Positions 43,543-52,630 of a DNA stretch of 64,000 nt are shown piece after piece. Made by a program: the position numbers and the translations under genes. Source of the DNA: Nitrosomonas ureae. GTDB lineage: Bacteria > Pseudomonadota > Gammaproteobacteria > Burkholderiales > Nitrosomonadaceae. Position 1 is the stretch's first letter. The number at the start of each line of letters is the position of its first letter. The stretch lies in NCBI RefSeq assembly GCF_001455205.1, contig NZ_CP013341.1:2418001-2482000 (forward strand), in the 5' to 3' direction. A model generated the notes under the pieces. That model did not search any database, was not told the origin of the DNA, and saw nothing but the letters and a program-made list of their open reading frames with translations.

Positions 43543-44304
43543 ATGGAACAAGGACTTGGCTTTTCCCATTTTCTCAATCAAATTGATGAAGTGGGCATCG
43601 GCGTGTTGGTATTACTGTTGTCACTATCAATTGCGAGCTGGTATTTAATTATTACAAAAAGTATTGCAAATCTAATTGCTAAACGGCGTGTTGAGGCTTT
43701 TTTAAAACATTTCTGGAGTTATGATTCGCTCCAAACAGCTCGTGTCGAATTAAAAAATGCGGCACCGGATAATGCATTCTCTGAGCTTGCTAAAATGAGC
43801 ATTGATGCGACGAGTGACTCCAAAATGCGCAGCATGCATAAATCTCTGACTGCAGAGGGGACAAGTGAATTTCTGACACGTACTTTACGCAACGGTATCG
43901 ATCAGGAAGCTACGCGAGTTGAGAATGGACTAACGTTAATTGCCACAGCAGGTTCGGCAGCGCCTTATATTGGTTTGTTTGGAACGGTATGGGGAATTTA
44001 TCACGCATTGATACAAATTGGACTTTCGGGGCAAGGTACTTTAGACAAGGTTGCCGGTCCTGTTGGTGAAGCATTAATCATGACGGCGCTGGGGCTGGCG
44101 GTAGCTATTCCGGCAGTGCTGGCCTACAACGCTTTTGTACGTCGTAACCGTATCTGGCTTGCGCGCTTGGAAGCTTTTGCTCACGATCTATTCGTATTGA
44201 TAACGGCTGGAGATAACACCGATGCATCCATTTCTTCTTCTCCGCAATCGCGACATGAAATAGATGCGGATTCGATTGATGTTGTTATGGAAAGGGGACA
44301 ATAA
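43543..44304 (+). CDS. exbB: ExbB proton channel subunit
   Basis: A 253-residue MotA/TolQ/ExbB-family protein with three membrane segments (about 17-37, 130-155 and 180-200). TAGSAAPYIGLFGTVWGIYHAL and VGEALIMTALGLAVAIPAVLAYN are the family core. It starts 3 bases after tonB and its last base overlaps the first base of exbD. Together the three energise TonB-dependent uptake, probably of iron chelates here. Confidence 0.94.
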   Translation: MEQGLGFSHFLNQIDEVGIGVLVLLLSLSIASWYLIITKSIANLIAKRRVEAFLKHFWSYDSLQTARVELKNAAPDNAFSELAKMSIDATSDSKMRSMHKSLTAEGTSEFLTRTLRNGIDQEATRVENGLTLIATAGSAAPYIGLFGTVWGIYHALIQIGLSGQGTLDKVAGPVGEALIMTALGLAVAIPAVLAYNAFVRRNRIWLARLEAFAHDLFVLITAGDNTDASISSSPQSRHEIDADSIDVVMERGQ

Positions 44305-44723
44305 TGGCGTTTGGAAGTATGCAGGATAGCAGTCGCCAGACGCCCATGTCAGAAATTAATGTAGTCCCGCTGGTGGATGTGATGTTGGTTTTGTTGATTA
44401 TTTTTATTATTACAGCACCACTTCTGACACATTCAGTCAAGATTGATCTGCCAAAAGCGGAGAATGTTCCCAATATTATACAAACCGAACATATTGAGTT
44501 GGCTATACGTGCGGATGGTAGTCTATTCTGGAATGGCGAGCCTGAACTGTTGGAACAGTTAGCACCGCGTTTTACTGCAAAAATAACCCAGGAACCTGAA
44601 ACCGAGCTACATCTTCGCGCAGATAAATTGGCGCATTATGAACATGTTGCACGGGTAATGAGCATCGCAGCCAAAGCGGGCATGACAAGAATCGGTTTTA
44701 TTACAGATCCTTCGGAAAAATAA
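44304..44723 (+). CDS. exbD: ExbD proton channel subunit
   Basis: A 139-residue ExbD/TolR protein. One N-terminal membrane segment (about 19-40) contains the proton-carrying Asp in VPLVDVMLVLLIIFII; a periplasmic domain follows (about 45-135). It overlaps exbB by one base. Its 3' end overlaps the 3' end of the converging histidine-kinase gene by 23 bases. Confidence 0.94.
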   Translation: MAFGSMQDSSRQTPMSEINVVPLVDVMLVLLIIFIITAPLLTHSVKIDLPKAENVPNIIQTEHIELAIRADGSLFWNGEPELLEQLAPRFTAKITQEPETELHLRADKLAHYEHVARVMSIAAKAGMTRIGFITDPSEK

Positions 44724-46104
44724 GTGTGAAACTTGTCGGATTTCTACGATGAATGGTTAACTCTGCATTAATTTGTTCACTTAGCAATTGAACGAGTTGT
44801 AGACCCAGTGTGGGCGTATCTTCAATATCTAAATCCTTGGCTATGCCAATTCCATTATCACTAATGCGCATCAACAGCTTGCTTGCGCTATGATCCTTTA
44901 AGCTAATTCGAATTGTTCCCGAATGATTCCCTGGGAAAGCATACTTTATTGCATTTGTACATAATTCGTTTAGCAACAGACCCAAAGGTATACTGATATT
45001 AATGGGAATAAGAATTTTATCAGTATTGATTTTAGTTTTTATCCTGGAAGTATCCGGGGTGTAGGAAACTAAAAGATTATTTACCAATGAGTGGATAAAT
45101 GCGGAAAAATCAACTTGAGAGAAATCTTGCGATTGATACAGAATTTGATGAATAAGAGCCATCGATTTGACCCTGTTTTGACTTTCTGTTAAGACCTTGA
45201 TTGCTGCAGTATCGTCATGTAAGGTTTCAGATTGCATACCTAAGAGACTGTCGATAATTTGCAGGTTGTTTTTAACTCTGTGATGAATCTCCGATAATAA
45301 TAAATCTTTTTCTTTCAGAGCAGCTATAAGTTGTTCTTCCTGCTGTTTGCGCGCGGTGATATCGATAACGGAAGCCAGGACTATAATTCCTTCCGTTGTT
45401 TGGATTGGATTTAAGCCAACTTCAACCGGAAATTCTTTGCCGCTCTTGTGTACACCATGAAGATCCCGTCCATGCCCCATGGCGCGTTTACTGGGATTTT
45501 TTAGGAAATTCTTTCTCAATTCCGGGTGGTGCGAATGGTGCGATGTAGGTATGAGCATTTCTATCGGTTGTCCTATCATGTCCTGACGCAGGTAACCGAA
45601 CAATTCCTCAGTCGTGGAATTGACCAACAAAATTTTTCCACTATGATCAGTCATGACCATACCATTTGGCGCTGCTTCCACGGCTAGGTTAATCATTTTT
45701 TCAGCTTGTCTGCGCTCACTGATGTCAATGATAACAGCCAGGACAAATGTGCCGTCGTTCAAGGTTTCAACGGGATTAAGCCCAACCTCGACAGGGAATT
45801 CTTTTCCATTTTTGTGCAAACCATAGAGGTCCCTGCCATGGCCCATCGGGCGAGACTTTGATTCCTTCACATAAGTAAGCCGGAGCTCAGGGTGGTTTGC
45901 ACGAAATCGCCCCGGTAGCAGCATTTCAATTGGCTGTCCGATAAGTTCTTGCCGAGAATAACCGAAAACTTTTTCCGAGGCTGAATTTACCAAGACAATT
46001 TTACCTTCACCATTGACCATCACCATCCCATTAGGGGAAGCTTCCACAGCAAGGTTTACCATTTCTTCGGGATTGCTGAAATTTCTAAATCGGCTAGATG
46101 GCAT
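44701..46104 (-). CDS. Cytosolic PAS-PAS sensor histidine kinase (HisKA_2 type)
   Basis: A 467-residue kinase without membrane segments. Two closely similar PAS domains (about 12-130 and 137-255; both contain MGHGRDL, NGKEFPVEVGLNP-like and IGQPIEML segments) show internal duplication. The kinase core has the phospho-acceptor His in LSEIHHRVKNNLQII, an N box NELCTNAIKYAFPG and a G box DNGIGI. It lies 29 bases downstream of a response-regulator gene on the same strand, giving a probable two-component pair. The signal is unknown; a cytosolic redox or small-molecule ligand is likely. Confidence 0.9.
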   Translation of the reverse strand: MPSSRFRNFSNPEEMVNLAVEASPNGMVMVNGEGKIVLVNSASEKVFGYSRQELIGQPIEMLLPGRFRANHPELRLTYVKESKSRPMGHGRDLYGLHKNGKEFPVEVGLNPVETLNDGTFVLAVIIDISERRQAEKMINLAVEAAPNGMVMTDHSGKILLVNSTTEELFGYLRQDMIGQPIEMLIPTSHHSHHPELRKNFLKNPSKRAMGHGRDLHGVHKSGKEFPVEVGLNPIQTTEGIIVLASVIDITARKQQEEQLIAALKEKDLLLSEIHHRVKNNLQIIDSLLGMQSETLHDDTAAIKVLTESQNRVKSMALIHQILYQSQDFSQVDFSAFIHSLVNNLLVSYTPDTSRIKTKINTDKILIPINISIPLGLLLNELCTNAIKYAFPGNHSGTIRISLKDHSASKLLMRISDNGIGIAKDLDIEDTPTLGLQLVQLLSEQINAELTIHRRNPTSFTLIFPKDL

Positions 46105-46133
46105 ATCTGGATTTTCTGATGATGAATAAAGAG

Positions 46134-48575
46134 TCAGGATTTTAAACTTGTAAATTGATCGGGAAAATCACGTATTAAATCGGGTATTTGTTTGGGAGAA
46201 ACCGGCTTGCTGAGCCAGTAACCTTGTAATTCATTACAACCGTGGTCGAGCAAAAAAATAATCTGATCATATGTTTCGATGCCTTCAGCGGTAACTTGCA
46301 AATTAAGCTTCTGAGCTAATGCCAGAACAGCCGTTGCAATGGCGCAATCATTCTTGTCCAACGGGATTCCTTTAACAAAGCTTTGGTCAATTTTTAAGCG
46401 ATGGATCGGGAGGTTTTTTAACGAACTCAGGCAGGAATAGCCTGTGCCAAAATCATCGATGGAAATGAGTATTCCCAGCTTTTTCAATTGTTCCAGGCAG
46501 GAGATATAAATTAATTCATTTTGCAAACAGGATTCTGTGATTTCCAGTTCGAGAGAATGCGCGGGGAGAGAATACTGATGCAATAATTTTGCGATAAATT
46601 TTTGCAGATTATTATCCGCGAGCTGGCGTATTGAAACATTCACTGACATGCGTAAATTATTCAAACCATCATTTCGCCACTGATGCAGTTGTTTGCATGC
46701 TTCCCTCAAGACCCAATTACCGATATCAATAATTAATCGGCTGGTTTCAGCGACGGGAATAATTTCTGCCGGCAGTAGTAGTCCTTTCTTGGGATGCTTC
46801 CAACGAATCAGAGCTTCCACTCCGATTATTTCTTCATTTATCAGAGAGAATTGTGGCTGAAAATGAAGTAAAAATTCATTATTGATCAGAGCATGATGTA
46901 ATTCCCTCTCCCGTGTCAGGTGATGGACGGCTCTTTGTGTCAGACCAGGATGGTAGAAGGCGTAATTGTTACGCCCGTTGTTTTTGGCTTCGTACATTGC
47001 TGTATCCGCCATTTGCACTAAATGATCCGGATTTTCGGAGTGATGGGGATACACGCTGATGCCAATACTGCATGACGGGATTATTTCCATATTACTGAGA
47101 ACGACAGGTTTCGAAATGCAATCCAATATTTTCTCGGCAATTCTAATCAAAGCATCATAAGATTCAACGTTACCCGCAATAGTAATATACTCATCACCGC
47201 TCAATCTTCCTAATGTATCGCTTTGGCGTAATACTGATAATATTCTTTGCGAAATGAGACATAGCATTGAATCGCCATTTTTGTGCCCCAAAGTATCATT
47301 AATTCGTTTGAAGTTATCCAGATCAATAAATAATATGCCCAGCAAGGATGAATCACGTGCCGCCTTTGCTATGGACTGATTAAGGCGGTCCATGATCAAA
47401 ATACGATTAGGTAAATTAGTAAGGCTATCGTAATACGCAAAATGCGTTAATTGCTCCTGTGTTTCGCGGATCTTTGAAATATCCGATATCATCACTACAA
47501 ACTGCTTTTCCATACCTGTCTCGACCGGAATGAGCCCGATCGTAAGCCAGATGTACATTATTTCCTTATTTCTTTTAAATGCCTTGATTTCTCCGCGCCA
47601 GCAGCCATGCGTCTCAACGCTATGCCATAAGTCCTTAAAGATATTTTCATCCAGCGATCGATGGGTAAGAAAAGGCAATTCTTTATTTTTGAGATTACAT
47701 TCTTGATACTGGGTCATGGAGTAAAAAGCATTATTGGCGCAATCAACCAACTTATCCTTGTTAAGGATAATAATACCTTCCGTGGAACATTCAAAAACCG
47801 TGGCTGCCTGAGCCAGACGATCTTTTGCAAGTCGATTCTCAGTAGTTTCCTGCAAGATTCCAACAACCTGATATTGGGCAGAGCTACCATTCTCAAATGA
47901 TTTGCCGTACAGCTTGTACCAGCAAATTTTCCCTGCGTCAGAGGTGACACGAAATTCTATTTCAGCTGCATAACCTCTTTTTGCACAGAGTCTATCAATG
48001 AAATCACAAACTTCTGATTTATCGCTATCGTCAATGGTGAGAAAAAAACTTTCCCAATCGGCTATGGGTTCAAGATCGCCTCTTGGGCTTTTCCCCATGA
48101 ATATCTTATGTGAGGCTTTTGCCACCTCCCACGTGCCCATACGTGCTGCTTCTAATGCAAGGCGTAAGTGCTGCTCGCTTTTTTTTAACAAAATATCACT
48201 TTCGTAGCGTTCTATACTGACTTGGATGATGATATTTAATTCTCTGTCAGAAAATGGTTTTAGCAGATATCCATAGGGTTTGGTTGCTTTTGCGCGGGTT
48301 ACAGTTTGTGCTTCGGAATAGGCTGTGAGATAAATTATTGGAATGCTATGTGTTTTTTGTAATATACCAGCCAACTCAATTCCATCCATACTTCCTTGAA
48401 TATGGATATCCATTAAAACAATATTGGGCAGATCCTGATTCACCAGAGTTAACGCTTTCTGACCATTGGCAGCCATTCCTGTGACTTGGTAGCCTAATTT
48501 GATCAGACGTCTTTTTAAATCAAGAGCCACTATTTTTTCATCTTCGATAATCAGTATTTTGATAAATTCACTCAT
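46134..48575 (-). CDS. REC-PAS-GGDEF-EAL response regulator
   Basis: An 813-residue regulator. An N-terminal receiver domain (about 1-122) has the acidic pocket IIEDE and phospho-acceptor Asp in IVLMDIHIQG; PAS domains follow (about 130-370), then GGDEF (about 380-540) with the site reading RLSGDEY, and EAL (about 555-805) with EALIRWKHP and DDFGTGYSCLSSLKNLPIHRLKIDQSFV intact. The EAL part is likely an active c-di-GMP phosphodiesterase, while the altered GGDEF may still be active or act as a GTP sensor. It is the probable partner of the kinase encoded just downstream. Confidence 0.92.
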   Translation of the reverse strand: MSEFIKILIIEDEKIVALDLKRRLIKLGYQVTGMAANGQKALTLVNQDLPNIVLMDIHIQGSMDGIELAGILQKTHSIPIIYLTAYSEAQTVTRAKATKPYGYLLKPFSDRELNIIIQVSIERYESDILLKKSEQHLRLALEAARMGTWEVAKASHKIFMGKSPRGDLEPIADWESFFLTIDDSDKSEVCDFIDRLCAKRGYAAEIEFRVTSDAGKICWYKLYGKSFENGSSAQYQVVGILQETTENRLAKDRLAQAATVFECSTEGIIILNKDKLVDCANNAFYSMTQYQECNLKNKELPFLTHRSLDENIFKDLWHSVETHGCWRGEIKAFKRNKEIMYIWLTIGLIPVETGMEKQFVVMISDISKIRETQEQLTHFAYYDSLTNLPNRILIMDRLNQSIAKAARDSSLLGILFIDLDNFKRINDTLGHKNGDSMLCLISQRILSVLRQSDTLGRLSGDEYITIAGNVESYDALIRIAEKILDCISKPVVLSNMEIIPSCSIGISVYPHHSENPDHLVQMADTAMYEAKNNGRNNYAFYHPGLTQRAVHHLTRERELHHALINNEFLLHFQPQFSLINEEIIGVEALIRWKHPKKGLLLPAEIIPVAETSRLIIDIGNWVLREACKQLHQWRNDGLNNLRMSVNVSIRQLADNNLQKFIAKLLHQYSLPAHSLELEITESCLQNELIYISCLEQLKKLGILISIDDFGTGYSCLSSLKNLPIHRLKIDQSFVKGIPLDKNDCAIATAVLALAQKLNLQVTAEGIETYDQIIFLLDHGCNELQGYWLSKPVSPKQIPDLIRDFPDQFTSLKS

Positions 48576-49061
48576 AGTTGCGAACCGGTTGTAAAGATTG
48601 ATCGAGTTTGAATCTATTCAATATTGCTCAAGGAAAGGCTTGAGAATCGGCCTCGCTTGATTGAGCAGACCTTTTCATGCATTAAATGAAAATCTTGCGA
48701 TGAATGTCTGTGCTGTTTTTTTCATTGCGGATAATTTATAGAAGTAGAACGCATTTGGTGTTTTGTCGTCAAGTGCTGTGTGTGTTCATTTGGCTGCGGA
48801 ACATGCGATATTTCTCCAAACCTTGTTTCTAGCATCGCTCACGTATTCGTAAATCTGTTATCGTTGCGCTCTGGAGAGCTGCACGATTGTGTAGAGCTGG
48901 ATTATTTTATTTAATCGTTCAAGCAGCTTAACCGGCTAATATAGCTTGCTTCCACTCGGTATTATAAAGTTGCATACTTCAGACTTGAATTCACCTCAGA
49001 ATCAGGGTGCCAATCACGTGCAGCGAATAATATCATTGCTCTTAACTGGAGAAACAGCGTT
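48576..49061. other. Intergenic region between divergent genes
   Basis: About 485 bases between the response-regulator gene (minus) and the DUF2130 gene (plus). I found no supported ORF, hairpin or remnant. Promoters in both directions must lie here; none is distinct. Confidence 0.5.
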
Positions 49062-50342
49062 ATGACAGAACCAACGATTACATGCCCGAACTGCAAAACA
49101 GAAATCAAGCTCACTGAATCATTGGCAGCTCCGCTGATCGAATCGACGCGCAAGCAATTTGAACAACGATTGGCTCAAAAAGACAGCGAAATTATCCTGC
49201 GCGAGCAAGCGATACGTGACAAGGAAAAGCAACTGACCGAAGACAAACGCAAGCTGGAAGACCAGATAGTCAGTCAAGTGGCGGAGCAGCTGAAAGTGGA
49301 GCGTGTGCGTGTGATTGCAGAAGAATCCCGCAAAGCTAAATTGGCCAATGCCGCTGAACTGGAAAGCAAGGCGCGTGAATTGATCGAATTACAAGAAGTG
49401 CTAAAAGTCCGTGAAGAAAAGCTCGCGCAAGCGCAACTAGCGCAAGCTGAATTGATCAAGAAACAGCGAGAACTCGATGATGCCAAGCGCGAGTTGGAAC
49501 TCACCGTTGCCAAGCGAGTGCAGGAGGGACTGATCGAAGCTCGTACACTTGCCAAAAAAGAAGCCGAAGAAGAGCAAAAATTCAAGGTAATGGAAAAGGA
49601 ACAAACCATTGCCGCGATGCAAAAGCAGATTGAAGACCTTAAACGTAGGGCGGAGCAGGGATCGCAACAACTGCAAGGGGAAGTGCAGGAACTAGAGCTG
49701 GAGAACCTATTGCGCATGAAATTTCCTTATGATGCGATTGATCCGGTCCCCAAGGGTGAATATGGTGGGGATGTGTTGCATCGTGTTGTTGGCACAGGCG
49801 GTCAACCGTGCGGTGTCATTTTGTGGGAATTCAAGCGTACCAAAAACTGGAGCGATGCCTGGTTGGTGAAATTGCGTGATGATCAGCGTACCGCGAAGGC
49901 GGAAATCGCCATTATTGTGAGCCATAGCCTGCCAAAAGGTGTTGAAACGTTTGAATTGATTGAAGGTGTTTGGGTTACCCATCCGCGTGCCACATTGCCG
50001 GTAGCGATGATTCTGCGTCAATCCCTGTTGGAAGTTGCATTAGCGCGCCAATCATCCGAAGGCCAGCAAACCAAAACCGAAATGGTCTACCAGTATCTCA
50101 CTGGCCCGCGTTTCCGTCAGCGTGTGGAAGCAATTGTCGAAGCATTTTCCACTATGCAGCAAGATCTCGAAAGGGAACGGAAGGCGATTATGAAACAATG
50201 GGCCAAACGCGAAGAACAGATTGAGCGCGTGATGACAGCGACAGTGGGCATGTACGGAGATTTGCAAGGAATTGCGGGCAGGTCGTTGCAAGAAATCGAG
50301 GGATTGGAGTTAGCTGCACTTGAAATCAAAGATACTGATTGA
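49062..50342 (+). CDS. DUF2130-domain protein
   Basis: A 426-residue protein. An N-terminal zinc-ribbon-like CPNCKTEI (about 6-13) is followed by a long coiled-coil rich in Glu, Lys, Gln and Ala (about 35-225), then the conserved DUF2130 domain (about 225-400) with FPYDAIDPVPKGEYGGDVLH and ILWEFKRTKNWSDAWLVKLRDDQR. The latter part has the look of a PD-(D/E)XK-type nuclease fold (GGD ... EFK), which is an inference. The ATG follows a GGAG site. It stands alone between unrelated genes. Confidence 0.85.
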   Translation: MTEPTITCPNCKTEIKLTESLAAPLIESTRKQFEQRLAQKDSEIILREQAIRDKEKQLTEDKRKLEDQIVSQVAEQLKVERVRVIAEESRKAKLANAAELESKARELIELQEVLKVREEKLAQAQLAQAELIKKQRELDDAKRELELTVAKRVQEGLIEARTLAKKEAEEEQKFKVMEKEQTIAAMQKQIEDLKRRAEQGSQQLQGEVQELELENLLRMKFPYDAIDPVPKGEYGGDVLHRVVGTGGQPCGVILWEFKRTKNWSDAWLVKLRDDQRTAKAEIAIIVSHSLPKGVETFELIEGVWVTHPRATLPVAMILRQSLLEVALARQSSEGQQTKTEMVYQYLTGPRFRQRVEAIVEAFSTMQQDLERERKAIMKQWAKREEQIERVMTATVGMYGDLQGIAGRSLQEIEGLELAALEIKDTD

Positions 50343-50631
50343 CAAGATCAAACATATGGTGATGGCCGCTGTCAACAATGAAATCCTAAGGTTAAGCGGC
50401 TAGTGGATCTTCTTGGAATGTACATACTGAATTTAATATTCATGATTACCAACGGAAAATACTTATCGCGCTCCGGTTGTTTAATCCAGACTCATTCGCT
50501 GCGACAAAGTTAAGCAAGACTCTGTTTATGCAAGTGAAAGATTTATGAGGTATGGGTTTGGCGGTGTTCCAATTTATCATTGCTCTCGCGCTCAGTAGTG
50601 CGGGGTACTGCGCTATCTTGCTGTGATGCAG

Positions 50632-50724
50632 TTACTTGCGCAACATAATCTTACTATGAATATCTATACCGTGAATCTGTAATGCTTCGTTTGTCAGATC
50701 AATGCCTATGGTGGTGATATTCAT
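50632..50724 (-). pseudogene. IS110-family transposase N-terminal remnant
   Basis: Thirty codons beginning MNITTIGIDLTNEALQIHG, matching the start of IS110-family (DEDD) transposases (MKITTVGIDLAK--FQVHG), including the first catalytic Asp in GIDL. A TAA stops the frame where LRKQL is expected, and similarity fades soon after. No ends can be delimited. The rest of 50343-50820 shows no gene. Confidence 0.75.
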
Positions 50725-50820
50725 GTCGAATGCCCTTTCCTGGTTACGTGGTTTTAATAGTATTTTTTTGGTATTTTGATGACGTTCAGGGTAGCGGGCG
50801 TCCCTTGCATTGCTGCAGTT

Positions 50821-51189
50821 TTATATAAATAGAGCCGCTGCGACTTGCCGTCCTTCTTCAACTAAAATATTATAGGTTCGGCAGCAAGCTTTTGTATCCA
50901 TAATCTCAATTCCAATGCCCATTTTAGCCATTTGATTCAGTAGTGAATAGTGCGGGAATTGATGCGAGATACCTGTGCCTAGAACAACTATTTCTGGTGT
51001 ATGAGGTAACAAATTTTCAAAATGCTGAATTTCCAGCTCAGAAACTGAAATAACCGGCCAGTTTTCAATCAGCCGATTCGGTAATACAATCAAATTTTTT
51101 TCATATCGTATTTGATTGACTTCCACATATTTGTCACCGTACCCAGTGAAAATATACTGATGAGAGAAATGAGCAGGGTGTAATTTCAA
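50821..51189 (-). CDS. Mth938-like domain protein
   Basis: About 122 residues with the Mth938/NDUFAF3-like domain: FTGYGDKYVEVNQIRYEKNLIVLPN, then PEIVVLGTGISHQFPH and GIEIMDTKACCRTYNILVEEGRQVAAALF. Its role in bacteria is unknown; the mitochondrial relative assists complex I assembly. A TTG at 51189 is chosen because GGAG lies 7 bases before it and the product then starts KLH, as in relatives; the frame extends to 51222. It is 96 bases from the acyl carrier protein gene upstream. Confidence 0.8.
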   Translation of the reverse strand: MKLHPAHFSHQYIFTGYGDKYVEVNQIRYEKNLIVLPNRLIENWPVISVSELEIQHFENLLPHTPEIVVLGTGISHQFPHYSLLNQMAKMGIGIEIMDTKACCRTYNILVEEGRQVAAALFI

Positions 51190-51285
51190 TGCTATGCTCC
51201 ATGATGATTTTGATTGTATCAAAAGCGATTATGCATGAATTGAATCAGAACACAATCAGTATTGTGCAGGTATTTGAGGACAGAT

Positions 51286-51564
51286 TCAGGCTAATCGTCT
51301 GTTCTTTTCAGCCAGCTTTATTTCTACAAAGTTAACCAATGAACTGAGTTTCTCAAAAGTTTTGGCACTAATTTCGTCATCCTTTATTGAGATAGAGAAT
51401 TTTTGCTCTAAAGCCAAGATGATCGTAACAACCGCAACTGAATCAAGCTCAGGAATATTGCCAAGTAATATTACATCCGACCCCATTGCATCAAGTCGTT
51501 TGCCTAATCCTAAGGTATCAGTCAGAATTTTTTTTATTTCAAGCGTATGGTTTATATTTATCAC
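51286..51564 (-). CDS. Acyl carrier protein-like protein
   Basis: A 92-residue acyl carrier protein with the phosphopantetheine attachment serine in PELDSVAVVTII (near residue 42) and three or four predicted helices. It is not the fatty-acid synthesis AcpP, which has a different DSLD motif and genomic context. Orphan carriers of this sort often serve special acyl or aminoacyl chains, but no synthase, ligase or transferase gene is adjacent. The neighbours are an Mth938-like gene and flgA. Confidence 0.8.
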   Translation of the reverse strand: MININHTLEIKKILTDTLGLGKRLDAMGSDVILLGNIPELDSVAVVTIILALEQKFSISIKDDEISAKTFEKLSSLVNFVEIKLAEKNRRLA

Positions 51565-51689
51565 AGTAAAAAATTATTTGTTATTCGTTTTGCCATGTAA
51601 TTAATGATTATAAATCTGATTTAAGTATTTATACGGTGATAATTTTTAGCATTTAGCGATTATGTGGAAATTAGTCTGCTGGTTATAAA

Positions 51690-52412
51690 TTATGGCCTTA
51701 TTTCAACAGTTGAATTGGGGCGGGCTAATCCGCTGATGATTCGTCCTGATTTATTGCGCACTTGAATGACTTGTCCATCAGCTGCATCAGCTAACGCTTG
51801 TCCTTCAGATTGAATATTAAATCCGCGGCCTTGGACGACTAAATTGACGGTTTGTCCCCGCAAGACTACATGAGGTGCACGTAGCATTTGTGGACGTAAG
51901 GGCTGACCGGCGGGTAAATTAGTTGCGGCAACTTTACCTACTATTAGTGAAGCATCGGTAAGTATGCCTTCGGGTAATTGTGTCAGATTGATATTCTGGG
52001 GCGCAATATCCTCATTGGTAATTATTTGCCCGGTAGCGATAGGCCGTGCGGTATGTAACACATTCGCCATCACGTTTATCTCTGCTTGTACGTAGATGGT
52101 CCAGGTTGCACTCCCGCTATTACAACGGACACCAATAGAAGTTTTTCCCCATAAACGGTTTCCTACAGGAATAAAAGGTTCCAATTGCGCACATTCTGGT
52201 AACACCAGATGTCTGTCAATTTGACCTATATTTACAGTGACGTGACCGGGCAAGCTAGCAGTATTGCTGTAGAGAAAATTCTCAATTGCATTATTTATCA
52301 GAGATATTTCTTGTCTAGGAGGAACATTTTTGTGCCGAGATGCAAGTGCAGGTGTAAAAGAAGCAAGCGCCAGGATGATTGGGCAAAGGATTAATATTGA
52401 GTAACGTGTCAT
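51690..52412 (-). CDS. flgA: Flagellar P-ring assembly chaperone FlgA
   Basis: About 240 residues. A signal peptide begins at the ATG at 52412 (MTRYSILILCPIILALAS); in-frame starts at 52439 (ATG) and 52457 (TTG) are possible but add polar residues. The C-terminal SAF domain is clear (ATNLPAGQPLRPQMLRAPHVVLRGQTVNLVVQGRGF ... GQVIQVRNKSGRIISG). FlgA aids FlgI assembly in the periplasm. It is divergent from flgB, a common arrangement. Confidence 0.9.
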   Translation of the reverse strand: MTRYSILILCPIILALASFTPALASRHKNVPPRQEISLINNAIENFLYSNTASLPGHVTVNIGQIDRHLVLPECAQLEPFIPVGNRLWGKTSIGVRCNSGSATWTIYVQAEINVMANVLHTARPIATGQIITNEDIAPQNINLTQLPEGILTDASLIVGKVAATNLPAGQPLRPQMLRAPHVVLRGQTVNLVVQGRGFNIQSEGQALADAADGQVIQVRNKSGRIISGLARPNSTVEIRP

Positions 52413-52570
52413 AATTTTTTTATTTGCTGGGTCATTCATTTTTGCCGATGTCGGCAATTATTGCCGCTATATCCGTATATTAAGCAATTGTGAATGGATT
52501 CATGCTCAAAGATAACGTCTATTTCTTGTCTTTATTGTTACTTCGCCTATCAATCCGAGCATTTATTATA

Positions 52571-52590
52571 GTTGGCATGTTAAATGCTAA
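52571..52590 (+). promoter_or_regulatory. Candidate sigma-54 promoter for flgB operon
   Basis: TTGGCATGTTAAATGCT has GG and GC separated by 10 bases, with a TGGCA -24 element and TGC -12 element, close to the consensus TGGCAC-N5-TTGCW. Transcription would begin near 52,599, 32 bases before flgB. A single match by eye, so only a candidate. Confidence 0.4.
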
Positions 52591-52630
52591 ATGATGAATA
52601 GAAAATTATTTGATTAAGGCAATATAGAAG

